64,000 bases of DNA from Kitasatospora cinereorecta (GCF_024172095.1 NZ_JAMZDX010000002.1:1452702-1516701), one strand, 5' to 3'. Numbered from the stretch's first letter, positions 1 through 9,062 are shown. Numbers and translations: made by a program. The notes: generated from the letters alone by a model not told the origin.

Positions 1-37
1 CGATGGTGGCGAGGACATCACGACGGGAGCAGCGAAC

Positions 38-2305
38 ATGACGGTCCGGCAGACGGAGACGGCCACCCGCGGAGCCTGGGACGGCTTCCGGGGCGGGCTG
101 TGGCGCGACGCGATCGACGTGCGCGACTTCATCCAGCACAACTACACCCCGTACCACGGCGATGCCGCCTTCCTGGCCGGCCCGACCGAGCGGACCCTGG
201 CGGTCTGGAAGCAGATCACCGACCGCCTGCCCGAGGAGCGCGCCAAGGGCGTGTACGACATCGCGTACGACGTCCCCGCGGGCATCACCGCACACGCTCC
301 CGGCTGGATCGACCGGGAGAAGGAGCTGATCGTCGGCCTGCAGACCGACGCCCCGCTGAAGCGCGCGATCATGCCCAACGGCGGGTGGCGGATGGTGGCG
401 GGCGCGCTGAGGACCTACGGCTACCCCGTTCCGCCGGAGCTGGAAAAGGTCTTCACCGCGTACCGCAAGACCCACAACGACGGCGTCTTCGACGCCTACA
501 CCCCGCAGATCCTGGCCGCCCGCAGGGCCGGCATCATCACCGGCCTGCCCGACGCGTACGGGCGGGGCCGGATCATCGGCGACTACCGGCGGGTCGCCCT
601 CTACGGCGTGGACCGGCTGATCGAGGCCAAGCGGGTCGAGAAGTCCCAGCTGGACGACCTGCCCCAGGACCCGGCCCGGCTGGAGGAGGTGATCCGCGAG
701 CGCGAGGAACTCGCCGAGCAGATCCGCGCCCTGGGCGAGCTCAAGGCGATGGCCGAGGCGTACGGGTACGACCTCTCCGGCCCGGCCGGCACCGCCCGCG
801 AGGCGGTCCAGTGGCTGTACTTCGCCTACCTGGCGGCCGTGAAGGAGCAGAACGGCGCCGCGATGTCGCTCGGCCGCACCTCCACCTTCCTCGACGTCTA
901 CCTCCAGCGCGACCTGGAGGCCGGCCTGCTGACCGAGGAGCAGGCCCAGGAGCTGGTCGACGACTTCGTCATCAAGCTGCGGATCGTGCGCTTCCTGCGC
1001 ACCCCCGAGTACGACGAGCTGTTCTCCGGCGACCCGACCTGGGTCACCGAGTCCATCGGCGGTGTCGGCGAGGACGGCCGACCCCTGGTCACCCGCGCCT
1101 CCTTCCGCTACCTGCAGACCCTGTACAACCTCGGCCCCGCCCCGGAGCCGAACCTGACCGTCTTCTGGTCGCCCCGGCTGCCCCGCGGCTTCAAGGAGTT
1201 CTGCGCCAAGGTGTCGATCGACACCTCCGGCATCCAGTACGAGTCGGACGAGCTGATGCGCCCGCGCTTCGGCGATGACACCGCCATCGCCTGCTGCGTC
1301 TCCGCGATGCCGGTCGGCCGGCAGATGCAGTTCTTCGGCGCCCGGGTCAACCTCGCCAAGACCGTGCTGTACGCGATCAACGGCGGCCGCGACGAGGTCT
1401 CCGGCGCCCAGGTCGGTCCGGAGAGCGGGCCGATCACCGGCGAGGTGCTGGACCACGGCGAGGTCGTGGCCAGGCTCGACCGGCAGCTGGACTGGCTGGC
1501 CGCCACGTACGTGCACGCGCTCGACGTCATCCACTACATGCACGACAAGTACGCCTACGAGCGCCTCGAGATGGCCCTGCACGACCGGGACGTCCGGCGC
1601 ACGCTGGCCTGCGGCATCGCCGGCCTCGCGGTCGCGGCGGACTCGCTCTCCGCCATCCGGTACGCGACCGTGCGGCCCGTACGGGACGACAGCGGCCTGG
1701 TGGTCGACTACCTGGTGGAGGGCGAGTACCCGGCGTACGGCAACAACGACGACCGGGCCGACGCGATCGCGGTGTGGCTGGTCGAGGAGTTCATGCGCAA
1801 GGTGCGCAAGCACCCGACCTACCGGGGCGCCGAGCACACCCAGTCGGTGCTGACCATCACCTCCAACGTCGTCTACGGCAGGAAGACCGGCAACACCCCG
1901 GACGGCCGCCGGGCCGGGGAACCGTTCTCCCCGGGCGCCAACCCGATGAACGGCCGCGACCGCCACGGCTACGTCGCCGCCGCCCTGTCGGTCGCCAAAC
2001 TCCCCTACGAGCAGGCCGAGGACGGCATCTCGCTCACCAACACCGTCACGCCGGACGCGCTCGGCCGCACCGACGAGGAGCGGATCGCCAACCTGGTCGG
2101 CGTGCTCGACGGCTACACCACCTGCCGCGGCTTCCACATGAACGTCAACGTCCTGAACCGGGACACCCTGCTGGACGCCATGGAACACCCCGAGAACTAC
2201 CCCCAGCTGACCATCCGCGTCAGCGGCTACGCGGTCAACTTCGTCCGCCTCACCCGGGAACAGCAGCTCGACGTGGTCAACCGCACCTTCCACGACGCGC
2301 TGTAG
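38..2305 (+). CDS. pflB: Pyruvate formate-lyase (glycyl radical enzyme)
   Basis: 755 aa, the normal PFL length. It should cleave pyruvate with CoA to acetyl-CoA and formate in the cytoplasm without oxygen. The paired catalytic cysteines are Cys419-Cys420 (in CCVSAMPVG), nearly the same position as in E. coli, and the C-terminal radical site RVSGYAVNF has its glycine at residue 730. The N-terminal PFL-like domain is complete. ATG at 38 follows a GGGAG at about 25-29. The activating enzyme gene follows after 80 nt. PFL is unusual in an obligately aerobic genus; the neighbouring universal stress and CBS proteins suggest use under oxygen limitation (inference). The family call is secure from motifs and length. 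Confidence 0.96.
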   Translation: MTVRQTETATRGAWDGFRGGLWRDAIDVRDFIQHNYTPYHGDAAFLAGPTERTLAVWKQITDRLPEERAKGVYDIAYDVPAGITAHAPGWIDREKELIVGLQTDAPLKRAIMPNGGWRMVAGALRTYGYPVPPELEKVFTAYRKTHNDGVFDAYTPQILAARRAGIITGLPDAYGRGRIIGDYRRVALYGVDRLIEAKRVEKSQLDDLPQDPARLEEVIREREELAEQIRALGELKAMAEAYGYDLSGPAGTAREAVQWLYFAYLAAVKEQNGAAMSLGRTSTFLDVYLQRDLEAGLLTEEQAQELVDDFVIKLRIVRFLRTPEYDELFSGDPTWVTESIGGVGEDGRPLVTRASFRYLQTLYNLGPAPEPNLTVFWSPRLPRGFKEFCAKVSIDTSGIQYESDELMRPRFGDDTAIACCVSAMPVGRQMQFFGARVNLAKTVLYAINGGRDEVSGAQVGPESGPITGEVLDHGEVVARLDRQLDWLAATYVHALDVIHYMHDKYAYERLEMALHDRDVRRTLACGIAGLAVAADSLSAIRYATVRPVRDDSGLVVDYLVEGEYPAYGNNDDRADAIAVWLVEEFMRKVRKHPTYRGAEHTQSVLTITSNVVYGRKTGNTPDGRRAGEPFSPGANPMNGRDRHGYVAAALSVAKLPYEQAEDGISLTNTVTPDALGRTDEERIANLVGVLDGYTTCRGFHMNVNVLNRDTLLDAMEHPENYPQLTIRVSGYAVNFVRLTREQQLDVVNRTFHDAL

Positions 2306-2320
2306 TCCCGCTCACCCGCA

Positions 2321-2362
2321 CGCGGTGCCGGCCCCTCCCCGACCACGGGCGCCGGCACCGCG
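2321..2362 (+). terminator. Perfect hairpin between pflB and pflA
   Basis: A 12-bp perfect inverted repeat (2321-2332 with 2351-2362, arm CGCGGTGCCGGC) with an 18-nt loop and no T tract lies in the 80-nt gap. It could act as a partial terminator or an mRNA end stabiliser, giving more lyase than activase. This role is inferred. Confidence 0.5.
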
Positions 2363-2385
2363 CACCCGCGCAAGGGAGAACCGTC

Positions 2386-3171
2386 ATGGCCGAAACCGCC
2401 GCACCCGCCGTCACCCCCGCAGGCGTCGCCACCCGGCGCACGGTCACCGGCATGCTGCACTCCTGGGACCTGTCCACCGGCGTGGACGGCCCCGGCACCC
2501 GCTTCGTCGCCTTCCTCGCCGGCTGCCCGCTGCGCTGCCTGTACTGCCACAACCCCGACACCCGGTACCTGCGCGACGGCGGCCGCACCCCGGCCGAGGA
2601 GATCGTCCGGGAGGCCGCCAAGTACACCGGGTTCATCCACGCCTCCGGCGGCGGCGCCACCGTCAGCGGCGGTGAACCGCTCCTCCAGCCGCTGTTCACC
2701 GCCGAACTGCTCCACCGCTTCAAGCACGAGCTCGGCCTGCACACCGCCCTCGACACCTCCGGCTTCCTCGGCGGCCGCGCCACCGACGCGCTGCTCGCCG
2801 ACACCGACCTCGTCCTGCTCGACATCAAGTCCTGGGACCGCGCCCTCTACCGGCACCTGACCGGCCGGGAGCTCGCCCCCACGCTGGCCTTCGCCCGACG
2901 CCTGGCCGACCTCGGCAAGGAGGTCTGGGTCCGCTTCGTCCTCGTTCCCCATCTGACCGACGCCGCCGAGAACATCGAGGGCGTCGCCGCCTTCACCGCC
3001 TCGCTCGGCAACGTCACCCGCGTCGACGTCCTGCCCTTCCACAAGCTCGGGGCCGCCAAGTGGCGCGCGCTCGGCCTCGACTTCACGCTCGCCGACACCC
3101 CGGCGCCCACCGCCGACCAGACCGCCGCGGCCCGTGCGGTCTTCGCCGCCCACGGCCTGCAGACCGTCTGA
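2386..3171 (+). CDS. pflA: Pyruvate formate-lyase activating enzyme (radical SAM)
   Basis: 261 aa. It should install the glycyl radical on PflB using S-adenosylmethionine and a [4Fe-4S] cluster. The cluster motif CxxxCxxC is Cys47-Cys51-Cys54 (GCPLRCLYCHNP), followed by the GGEPLLQ motif that contacts SAM. The open frame extends far upstream, but ATG 2386 is chosen because AGGGAGA lies 6 nt before it and the family N-terminus (TVTGMLHSWDLSTGVDGPG) starts just after. It is the usual partner of the gene before it. A minus-strand gene remnant lies immediately downstream. Confidence 0.95.
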   Translation: MAETAAPAVTPAGVATRRTVTGMLHSWDLSTGVDGPGTRFVAFLAGCPLRCLYCHNPDTRYLRDGGRTPAEEIVREAAKYTGFIHASGGGATVSGGEPLLQPLFTAELLHRFKHELGLHTALDTSGFLGGRATDALLADTDLVLLDIKSWDRALYRHLTGRELAPTLAFARRLADLGKEVWVRFVLVPHLTDAAENIEGVAAFTASLGNVTRVDVLPFHKLGAAKWRALGLDFTLADTPAPTADQTAAARAVFAAHGLQTV

Positions 3172-3214
3172 GCGCGGCACCCCGGACCGCTCCCCGGTAC
3201 GTCGTGGCCTCCCC

Positions 3215-3560
3215 GTCACCCGGCGCACCGGGGAGCTTCTCGTCGGCGGTCATCGAGCCGTTGGTGACGAACACCAAATCCGCCGGATCGACCGGCACGT
3301 CGGCGCGGGCACCCGCGAAATGGATCCGCTCGACGGTGGTGCCCGGACCCGGGCGGAAGCCGAGGTCGGTGACCCGGTGACCCGGTGACCGGTGTGGAAC
3401 CGTACGCCGCGCTCCAGCAACCGTCCACGATCGTGCCGCCCGCGCGCACCAGCCGGGTGGCGTCCTCCCACGGGGACTCCTGCTGGGAGTCGAGAATGTC
3501 CCGGGTGACCGACTTCGACGGGTCGTCCAGCGAGGGGATGCCGGTGCCGGCGTGCCCACG
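3215..3560 (-). pseudogene. Oleate hydratase remnant, deleted and frameshifted
   Basis: Minus-strand translation gives oleate hydratase (myosin-cross-reactive antigen family) pieces: GIPSLDDPSKSVTRDIL at about 3540-3490 in one frame, then ERGVRFHTGHRVT and DLGFRPG...VDPADLVFVTNGSMTADEK in two further frames down to about 3225. The region between the first and second piece, well over 100 residues in the family, is missing, and both gene ends are absent. The last frame change is explained by a tandem 8-nt duplication at 3369-3384; deleting one copy rejoins RFHTGHRVTDLGF. The family is recognised from memory of its conserved segments; the mutations are visible in the sequence. Confidence 0.72.
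3369..3391. repeat. 8-nt tandem repeat causing a frameshift
   Basis: GTGACCCG is repeated head to tail (3369-3376, 3377-3384, then a partial copy to 3391). Eight is not a multiple of three, and removing one unit restores the oleate hydratase reading frame on the minus strand. Confidence 0.85.
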
Positions 3561-3822
3561 GATCGGCCGGCGGGTCGGTGGGCCACTGGTCACCGGTGGT
3601 GGCACGACGGTCCCGGTTCGCCGGCCTTTCGACCGGGGCCCATGGACCGATGCCCGAGGTGGGGCCCCCGGGCCGGGCGCCGCACCCGCCGCGACCGGGG
3701 CTGAAGGTCCCGCCCGCACGTGCCCGTCCGGCCCTCGGCCGGCGGGTGCCGGCCGGCCGAGGATGGAGGCAACCCCGAACGGGAAGACGCGACGGGACAC
3801 CGCGACGAGCAGGAGGACAACC

Positions 3823-4272
3823 GTGACCGAGCAGGACGTGGCGCGGCGCAGGATCGTGGTCGGAGTGGACGGATCGCCGTCCTCGATCGACGCGCTGCGC
3901 TGGGCCGTCGAGCAGGCCCACGCGGTCGGCGCCGTCGTCGAGGCGGTGACCGCCTGGCAGTACCCGGTGTCACCCGGCTGGACCGGCACGGCCGCCGCCG
4001 ACGAGTACGTCCTCGGCATCGCCCGCAAGACCCTCGACTCCGCCATCGCCGAGGCGAGTGACCCCGAGCTCCCGGTCCGGATCGGCGCCCGGGTGGTGGA
4101 GGCCGGCGCGGTGCCGGCCCTGCTGGAGGCGGCGCGGGACGCCGAACTCCTGGTCGTCGGGAGCCGGGGGCACGGCGGCTTCGCCGGCGCACTGCTCGGA
4201 TCGGTGAGCCAGCACTGCGTCCAGCACGCGCCCTGCCCGGTCGTGGTGGTCCGCCACCGCGAGGACCGATGA
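3823..4272 (+). CDS. Universal stress protein (UspA family)
   Basis: 149 aa, one Usp domain. The start RIVVGVDGSPSS and the nucleotide-binding motif GSRGHGGFAGALLGSVS (G-2x-G-9x-G-S type) show an ATP-binding Usp. GTG 3823 is preferred: AGGAGG stands at 3811-3816, and the longer upstream open frame is poor coding sequence overlapping the oleate hydratase remnant. The CBS-BON gene follows after 46 nt in the same direction, a pairing common in actinobacterial dormancy or redox stress sets. The precise role cannot be read from the sequence. Confidence 0.92.
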   Translation: MTEQDVARRRIVVGVDGSPSSIDALRWAVEQAHAVGAVVEAVTAWQYPVSPGWTGTAAADEYVLGIARKTLDSAIAEASDPELPVRIGARVVEAGAVPALLEAARDAELLVVGSRGHGGFAGALLGSVSQHCVQHAPCPVVVVRHREDR

Positions 4273-4318
4273 CCCCCCGAGCGACCCGACCCGCCCACCG
4301 GAAAGGAGCCGGCCGACC

Positions 4319-4993
4319 ATGAGACACCGGATCGTAGGAGAGCTGATGACCCGTGCCGTCGTCCACGTGCGGCCCGACACGGGGTTCAAGGAGATCGCCC
4401 GGCTTCTCGCCGAGCACGACGTCACCGCCGTACCCGTCCTGGACCTCGACGACCGGCCGCTCGGGATCGTCTCCGAGGCCGACCTGCTGGTCAACGAAGC
4501 GGCTCAGGAGGACCCGGCGGGCCTGCTGCTCACGCCGAGCCTGCCGCCGCGCGAGGCCGCCCGAAGCCGGGCCGTCACCGCCGAGGCCCTGATGACCGGC
4601 CCCGCCGTGTGCGCCCGGCCGGAGTGGACCGTGGTCGAGGCCGCCCGCCTGATGGAGCGTGAACACCTCAAGCGGCTCCCCGTCGTCGACGAGGCCGGAC
4701 GGCTGATCGGCATCGTCAGCCGGAGCGACCTGCTGCGGGTCTTCCTGCGCCAGGACCGGGCGATCCGCGAGGAGATCCGCCACGACGTCCTCGACGGCGC
4801 CCTCGGGCTCTCCCCGGACAGCGTCGACGTCCGGGTGCACGAGGGCCGGGTCACCCTGGACGGCACGGTCGAGCGCCGCAGCCTGGTGCCGGTACTGGAA
4901 CGGCTCTGCCGCAGCGTGGACGGCGTCGTCGAGGTCACCAGCCGCCTCGACCACCGCACGGACGACACCGCCGCCCCGCACCCGGGTCACTGA
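4319..4993 (+). CDS. CBS domain pair with C-terminal BON domain
   Basis: 224 aa. Two CBS motifs (about residues 5-60 and 88-145; VGELMTR, GIVSEADLL, GIVSRSDLL) form a likely Bateman module that binds adenine nucleotides, followed by a BON-like domain (about 148-212; VHEGRVTLDGTVERR). AAGGAG precedes ATG 4319. Such proteins often sit beside Usp genes and are thought to sense energy charge; the ligand here is unknown. Confidence 0.9.
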   Translation: MRHRIVGELMTRAVVHVRPDTGFKEIARLLAEHDVTAVPVLDLDDRPLGIVSEADLLVNEAAQEDPAGLLLTPSLPPREAARSRAVTAEALMTGPAVCARPEWTVVEAARLMEREHLKRLPVVDEAGRLIGIVSRSDLLRVFLRQDRAIREEIRHDVLDGALGLSPDSVDVRVHEGRVTLDGTVERRSLVPVLERLCRSVDGVVEVTSRLDHRTDDTAAPHPGH

Positions 4994-5086
4994 CCCGGTC
5001 CCCGCGAGCGGGGCGACGCCACCGTCACAGGGCGCGTGCTCGGACGAGTGCACAGAGCCGTCCGCACCCGACAATGGCTTCGACGG

Positions 5087-5120
5087 CCGACAGGGAGCAC
5101 TGGCCGACAGGGAGCACTGG
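5087..5120 (+). repeat. 17-bp tandem duplication carrying the ribosome binding site
   Basis: CCGACAGGGAGCACTGG occurs twice back to back (5087-5103 and 5104-5120). Each copy carries a GGGAG; only the second is correctly spaced from ATG 5125. Confidence 0.85.
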
Positions 5121-5124
5121 ACGC

Positions 5125-5838
5125 ATGACCTTCTTCGACAGGCGCAACCCGCACCAGGAGAGCCACAGCGCCGACCGGGCCGGCTGGCTGCGCGCTGCGG
5201 TGCTCGGCGCCAACGACGGCCTGGTGTCCATCGCGAGCCTGATGGTCGGCATCGCGGCCAGCGGCGCGAGCACGTCGGCCGTGGTCACCGGCGGCCTTGC
5301 GGGGCTGTCGGCCGGCGCGATGTCGATGGCCGCCGGCGAGTACGTGTCGGTCAGCTCCCAGGTCGACGTCGAGACCGCCGACCGGGCGAAGGAGCAGCGC
5401 GAACTCGCCGAGAACCCCGAGGCCGAACTCGCCGAGCTCACCGCCATCTACCGAGCCCGGGGCGTTCCGCAGGACCTCGCGCGGCAGGTCGCGCTCGCTC
5501 TCCACGAGGCCGATCCGCTCCAGGCCCATCTGCGGGACGAACTCGGCCAGAGCGAGCACACCGCGGCGAAGCCGCTGCAGGCCGCCCTGGCCTCCGCAGC
5601 GAGCTTCCTGATGGGGGGACTCGTTCCCTTCCTCGGCCTCCTCGCCGGCACCGCCACCGCCCGGCTGTGGCTGATCGTCGCCGTGACCCTCCTCGGCCTC
5701 GCCGGCGCGGGCGTCCTGGCCGCCCGCGCGGCCGGCACCGGCGTCCTGCGCCCCACGCTGCGTGTCGTCCTCGGCGGCGGACTGGCCATGGCCATCACCG
5801 CCGCGGTCGGGCAGATCGCCGACGTCTCCGGCGTCTGA
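5125..5838 (+). CDS. VIT1/CCC1 family iron or manganese transporter
   Basis: 237 aa integral membrane protein of the vacuolar iron transporter/nodulin-21 family. The first helix region LGANDGLVSIASLMVG and the following GAMSMAAGEYVSVSSQ are family hallmarks; a charged amphipathic middle (about 90-150) precedes three more hydrophobic segments (about 160-235). It likely moves Fe2+ or Mn2+ across the membrane. An upstream ATG at 5074 in frame lacks a ribosome site, so ATG 5125 with GGGAG at 5110-5114 is chosen. Confidence 0.9.
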   Translation: MTFFDRRNPHQESHSADRAGWLRAAVLGANDGLVSIASLMVGIAASGASTSAVVTGGLAGLSAGAMSMAAGEYVSVSSQVDVETADRAKEQRELAENPEAELAELTAIYRARGVPQDLARQVALALHEADPLQAHLRDELGQSEHTAAKPLQAALASAASFLMGGLVPFLGLLAGTATARLWLIVAVTLLGLAGAGVLAARAAGTGVLRPTLRVVLGGGLAMAITAAVGQIADVSGV

Positions 5839-6098
5839 GCGGCCGCTCACCTCGCCGAACGGCTCCGCTGGACACCGGTGTTGCGGGTTCGTCACCGCAC
5901 TTGGTGGCTCCACTCGCCGGTCAGGCCGCGCGGTTCGAGGGGCCGAGGGTTGAGCAGAACGGGTGACCGGTGGGCTCGCTGACCTGGTGCGTCCTCATGT
6001 GCGCCCATTTGGCGGTCGTATCAGCCGATCGATTGAGGGATCGTCGCGCACCGGACCGGCGGAGAGGCCGCCGGTCCTGCGACGCACGAGGAGCACCC

Positions 6099-6617
6099 AT
6101 GACAGCTCGGATCAGCAGGGCGGCCTGCGCGGCCGCGGCGATCGCGACCGGCACCATCGTCGTGACGGTCACGTTCGCGGGCGCCGCGTACGCCGACGGC
6201 TCGTCCTCTCCCTTCAGCGGCCGCACCGAGGGCGGCAGTCTCGTCGTCAAGAGCGGGGACATCGTCGCCTGCGAAGGAGCCGGCCAGGTCGTGGTGGCCA
6301 CCACCGAGGGCGGCAAGATCCTCAGCGCCGACGGCCCCGGCACGAAGATCACCACACCGGCCGGCGCCGTGTTCGAGACCCTTGCCGACAAGTCGGTGAA
6401 GGTGAGTTTCCAGGGAGCCGACGCCGTGGTCACGTGTCCCGCGGACCAGGTGCCCACCACCCCCGCCTTCGTACCGAAGTCCTCGCTGGCCGGCACCGGC
6501 GGGTCGGTGCACGGGATGAACACCACCGCCACCGTGGCCGGCGGCGCTCTCGTCGCGGCAGGGCTGGCGGGCGGCGCCGTCGTGCTGCGCCGCCGTTCGG
6601 GCGGCGGCAGGGCGTGA
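6099..6617 (+). CDS. Secreted protein with LAxTG sorting signal
   Basis: 172 aa, not matched to a named family. An N-terminal signal peptide (about 1-32, ending AGAAYADG) is followed by a small globular region (about 35-125) with two cysteines, then LAGTG, a hydrophobic stretch (ATVAGGALVAAGLAGGAVVL) and a basic tail RRRSGGGRA. This is the layout of a sortase-anchored surface protein with an LAxTG signal. CGAGGAG precedes ATG 6099. The stop overlaps the GTG of the sortase gene, so the two are translationally coupled. Confidence 0.85.
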   Translation: MTARISRAACAAAAIATGTIVVTVTFAGAAYADGSSSPFSGRTEGGSLVVKSGDIVACEGAGQVVVATTEGGKILSADGPGTKITTPAGAVFETLADKSVKVSFQGADAVVTCPADQVPTTPAFVPKSSLAGTGGSVHGMNTTATVAGGALVAAGLAGGAVVLRRRSGGGRA

Positions 6618-7339
6618 CCCCAAGGCTCGGCCCACGCTCCGGCCGACCTGTGCTGCCCGGTGGAGCACCGTCGGTCGGCCGGACGATGCGTGGTCGGCGC
6701 CGGACACCCGTGGCGCTCGTCGCGGCGGCCGCCGCCGTCGGCAGCGGGGCATGGCTGATCCACACCGGCGTTCGGACCTCGGCTCCGGTCCGGCCGAGCG
6801 CCGCCGATGCGTGGCCGAGCACGTGGCCCGGCGCGTCCCCGGACCCGACCGCCGCCGCACCGGCCGCGGTCGGGATGGGGTTCTCGAAGCCCGCCCGCAT
6901 CCGTATCCCGAGCATCGGCGTCGACGCGCCGATCACCGAGGTCGACCTGGACGGCGCCGGGAACCTTCCGGCGCCGTCGGCGGACGATCGCAACCTCGCC
7001 GGCTGGTACCGGCAGAGCGCGGCCCCGGGCACCGTCGGAAACGCGGTCGTCGACGGCCACGTGGACACGGCCGCGGGCCCGGCCGTCTTCTACGGCCTGG
7101 GCACCCTGCACAGGAGCGACGTCATCGACATCCTCCGCGCCGACCGGAGCACCGCCGAGTTCACCGTCGACGCCGTCGAGGTCCACCCGAAGAACGCCGT
7201 ACCCGGCGACCAGGTGTACGGCGACACCGACCGGCCACAACTGCGCCTGATCACCTGCGGCGGTCCATACACCCGGGGCGCCGGCTACCAGGGAAGCGTG
7301 GTCGTCTACGCCCACTTCAGCAGAGCCGTACCGGCCTGA
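6614..7339 (+). CDS. Class F sortase
   Basis: 241 aa from GTG 6614, which overlaps the previous stop as GTGA; an alternative ATG at 6686 gives 217 aa. One N-terminal membrane anchor (VALVAAAAAVGSGAWLI) precedes the sortase beta-barrel. The catalytic His is in VVDGHVDTAAGPAVF, the Cys in LRLITCGG, and an Arg follows in PYTRGAGY. Class F sortases of actinobacteria are small membrane-anchored transpeptidases. The coupled upstream gene encodes a probable substrate. Family call is firm; the substrate pairing is inferred. Confidence 0.92.
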   Translation: MTPRLGPRSGRPVLPGGAPSVGRTMRGRRRTPVALVAAAAAVGSGAWLIHTGVRTSAPVRPSAADAWPSTWPGASPDPTAAAPAAVGMGFSKPARIRIPSIGVDAPITEVDLDGAGNLPAPSADDRNLAGWYRQSAAPGTVGNAVVDGHVDTAAGPAVFYGLGTLHRSDVIDILRADRSTAEFTVDAVEVHPKNAVPGDQVYGDTDRPQLRLITCGGPYTRGAGYQGSVVVYAHFSRAVPA

Positions 7340-7534
7340 CCGGGCGGGCGGCCGGCGGCCGTGGGGCTACCGGATCGTGGACCGGCCAGGTGGCGGGCGG
7401 ACCCCGGAGCCGGACGAGCACCGGGCAGGGAAGGGGCAGGTCGGCCCTGGTGCCGGGCGGGGGCGGGAGTATCCTGGAAGGTGGCCTGCAGGGCGAGCGA
7501 GGGAGTTCGACCGGATGGCCCCGAGCGATGGGCG

Positions 7535-7646
7535 GAGGCTCCGCGCGGGGCGTTGGTCGACGGTCGGGCTGAGAGGCCGGAAGGTCTGTGAGACCGGAAG
7601 GCGACCTCCATCACCTGATCCGGACAATGCCGGCGAAGGGAGCCCA
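7535..7646 (+). ncRNA. TPP riboswitch (THI element), no thiamine gene downstream
   Basis: The conserved core is present: GGGCTGAGAGG at 7566-7576, and ACCTGATCCGGACAATGCC then GGCGAAGGGAG at 7613-7642. P1 closes between GGCTCC (7537-7542) and GGAGCC (7639-7644); the variable P3 hairpin lies at about 7575-7601. AGGGAG at the 3' edge could be the ribosome site it masks. Downstream on the same strand only a 47-codon frame from TTG 7649 to TGA 7792 exists, antisense to the 3' part of the next gene. No thiamine gene is visible. Confidence 0.88.
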
Positions 7647-7679
7647 CCTTGCAGGTCTTTGTGCGCCCGCGCCCGTCGG

Positions 7680-8090
7680 TCAGGGCTCGCTCGTCGCGAG
7701 CGGCGGACTCCCCGGCCACACCTCGAACGCCTGGGAGAACCCCGTCGGCGGGCCGGCGCGGAAACGGGCGCGGATCAGCGCCTCGACTTTGACCACGGCA
7801 GCGGCTCGACCGCTGAGTTCCACCTTCACCGGGTCGGCGCCGGCATCTGCGAGGGCAACCGGCTGCGCGGGGGCTTCTCCGATCGGCGCCGATGTGTCCA
7901 CCTGCCACCGGGTGCGGACCACCTGGTCCGCGGGTGAGACATAGTCCCCTGCTGTGCCAGGGCCAGGGACAGTGATCAGCCTGAACGACTGCCCCACGGT
8001 GTCGGCGACCACGTTCGCCACGGGTGGCGCACCGGAGATCGACATGTGCACCATGGCGCTCGGTTCCCGTGAGCCACTGGTACTGGTCAT
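7680..8090 (-). CDS. Hypothetical protein
   Basis: 136 aa, not recognised. It has GGAGGA about 5 nt before ATG 8090 and ordinary streptomycete amino acid composition, which supports a real gene. No signal peptide, membrane segment or motif is evident; it contains a mixed hydrophobic N-half (VANVVADTVGQSFRLITV) and ends close to the convergent TPP riboswitch. Function unknown. Confidence 0.6.
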   Translation of the reverse strand: MTSTSGSREPSAMVHMSISGAPPVANVVADTVGQSFRLITVPGPGTAGDYVSPADQVVRTRWQVDTSAPIGEAPAQPVALADAGADPVKVELSGRAAAVVKVEALIRARFRAGPPTGFSQAFEVWPGSPPLATSEP

Positions 8091-8268
8091 CGCTCTCCTC
8101 CGAGGTCGGTTCCTCTCCCAGGGTGTGCCGGTGCGAGGCCTGCCGCATCTGTTCGGCAGGGGAGTGCCCGGCCGCCACCGGGACGAGCACCGCCGTCACC
8201 GTCGGCTGCGCGCCGGACGGTCACCGCAGAACCCCGGACCGGACGCCGCGGAGGGCGTCCGTCGCACG

Positions 8269-8808
8269 TCAGGAGGCCGCTCCGGCGAGGGGGAGGCAGA
8301 CCAGCATCCGCGTCCCGGCCGCCGTGAGGACGGCCCGCGACCAGCTGCTGCAGTGCCGCACCAGCTCCAGACCGCGCCCGCAGAGCGCGTCGGCGTCCTC
8401 GGCCGAGCGGCGACGGTCGCGGCGGGCCCGCCACTGCCCGGTGTCCCGGACCTCGACGGTGAGCGAGGCGCCGTGGACCTTGATCAGCACGGTGACGTCC
8501 GGGCTGCCGCTGTGCAGCAGCACGTTCGTGACCAGCTCGGTGACGACCAGCGCCAGCGTGTCGACGACATCCGCCGGCAGTCGCCACCGCTCGGCGGTGT
8601 CGCGGGCGAAGTGCCGCAGGGCCGGAGCCGCGTCGGCCGTCGTCGCGTTGGCGCACACGGCCCAGCCCGAAGCGCGCGGTTCGGTGGCGGCCCGCTGCCC
8701 GTCGGAGGTGGGGACGGGGGCGCGGAGGTGTTCGAGGTCGGTCACTCTCGGTCCCTGGGTGGTCCGCGGTGTGGGGGGAGCGAGCGGGGCTTCCGGACAG
8801 GCGATCAT
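8269..8808 (-). CDS. Anti-sigma regulatory factor-like ATPase (HATPase_c_2)
   Basis: 179 aa. The C-terminal two thirds match the serine kinase/anti-sigma ATPase fold found in many streptomycete regulators: the N-box VTELVTNVLLHSG (about 83-95), VEVRDTG as the D-x-G box, and CGRGLELVRHCSSWS as the G2-like segment. It probably binds ATP and an anti-anti-sigma partner or acts as a stand-alone regulator. GGAG lies 6 nt before ATG 8808. No sigma factor gene is adjacent, so its target is unknown. Confidence 0.85.
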   Translation of the reverse strand: MIACPEAPLAPPTPRTTQGPRVTDLEHLRAPVPTSDGQRAATEPRASGWAVCANATTADAAPALRHFARDTAERWRLPADVVDTLALVVTELVTNVLLHSGSPDVTVLIKVHGASLTVEVRDTGQWRARRDRRRSAEDADALCGRGLELVRHCSSWSRAVLTAAGTRMLVCLPLAGAAS

Positions 8809-9062
8809 CGTGGCTCCGGGCGGGGCGTTGCGGCTTCCGTGCCCTGCCAGGAAACCCTGCCGCGCGGCTCGCCCGGATCCGGATCCGGGCAGAACACGTA
8901 TACGTAAACAAATCCCGCGGCCGCCGACAGCTGGGGCCCGCGCCGGTCACCCGGGCGGTCGCCGGGTGGGCGGTGCGCCCAGCCGCATGAAGGCCCGGCT
9001 CTCCTGCGATGATGGACGGGCGCGAGGCGAAACCCGGGCGGCGCGGCGGAAGAGGTGATCGC

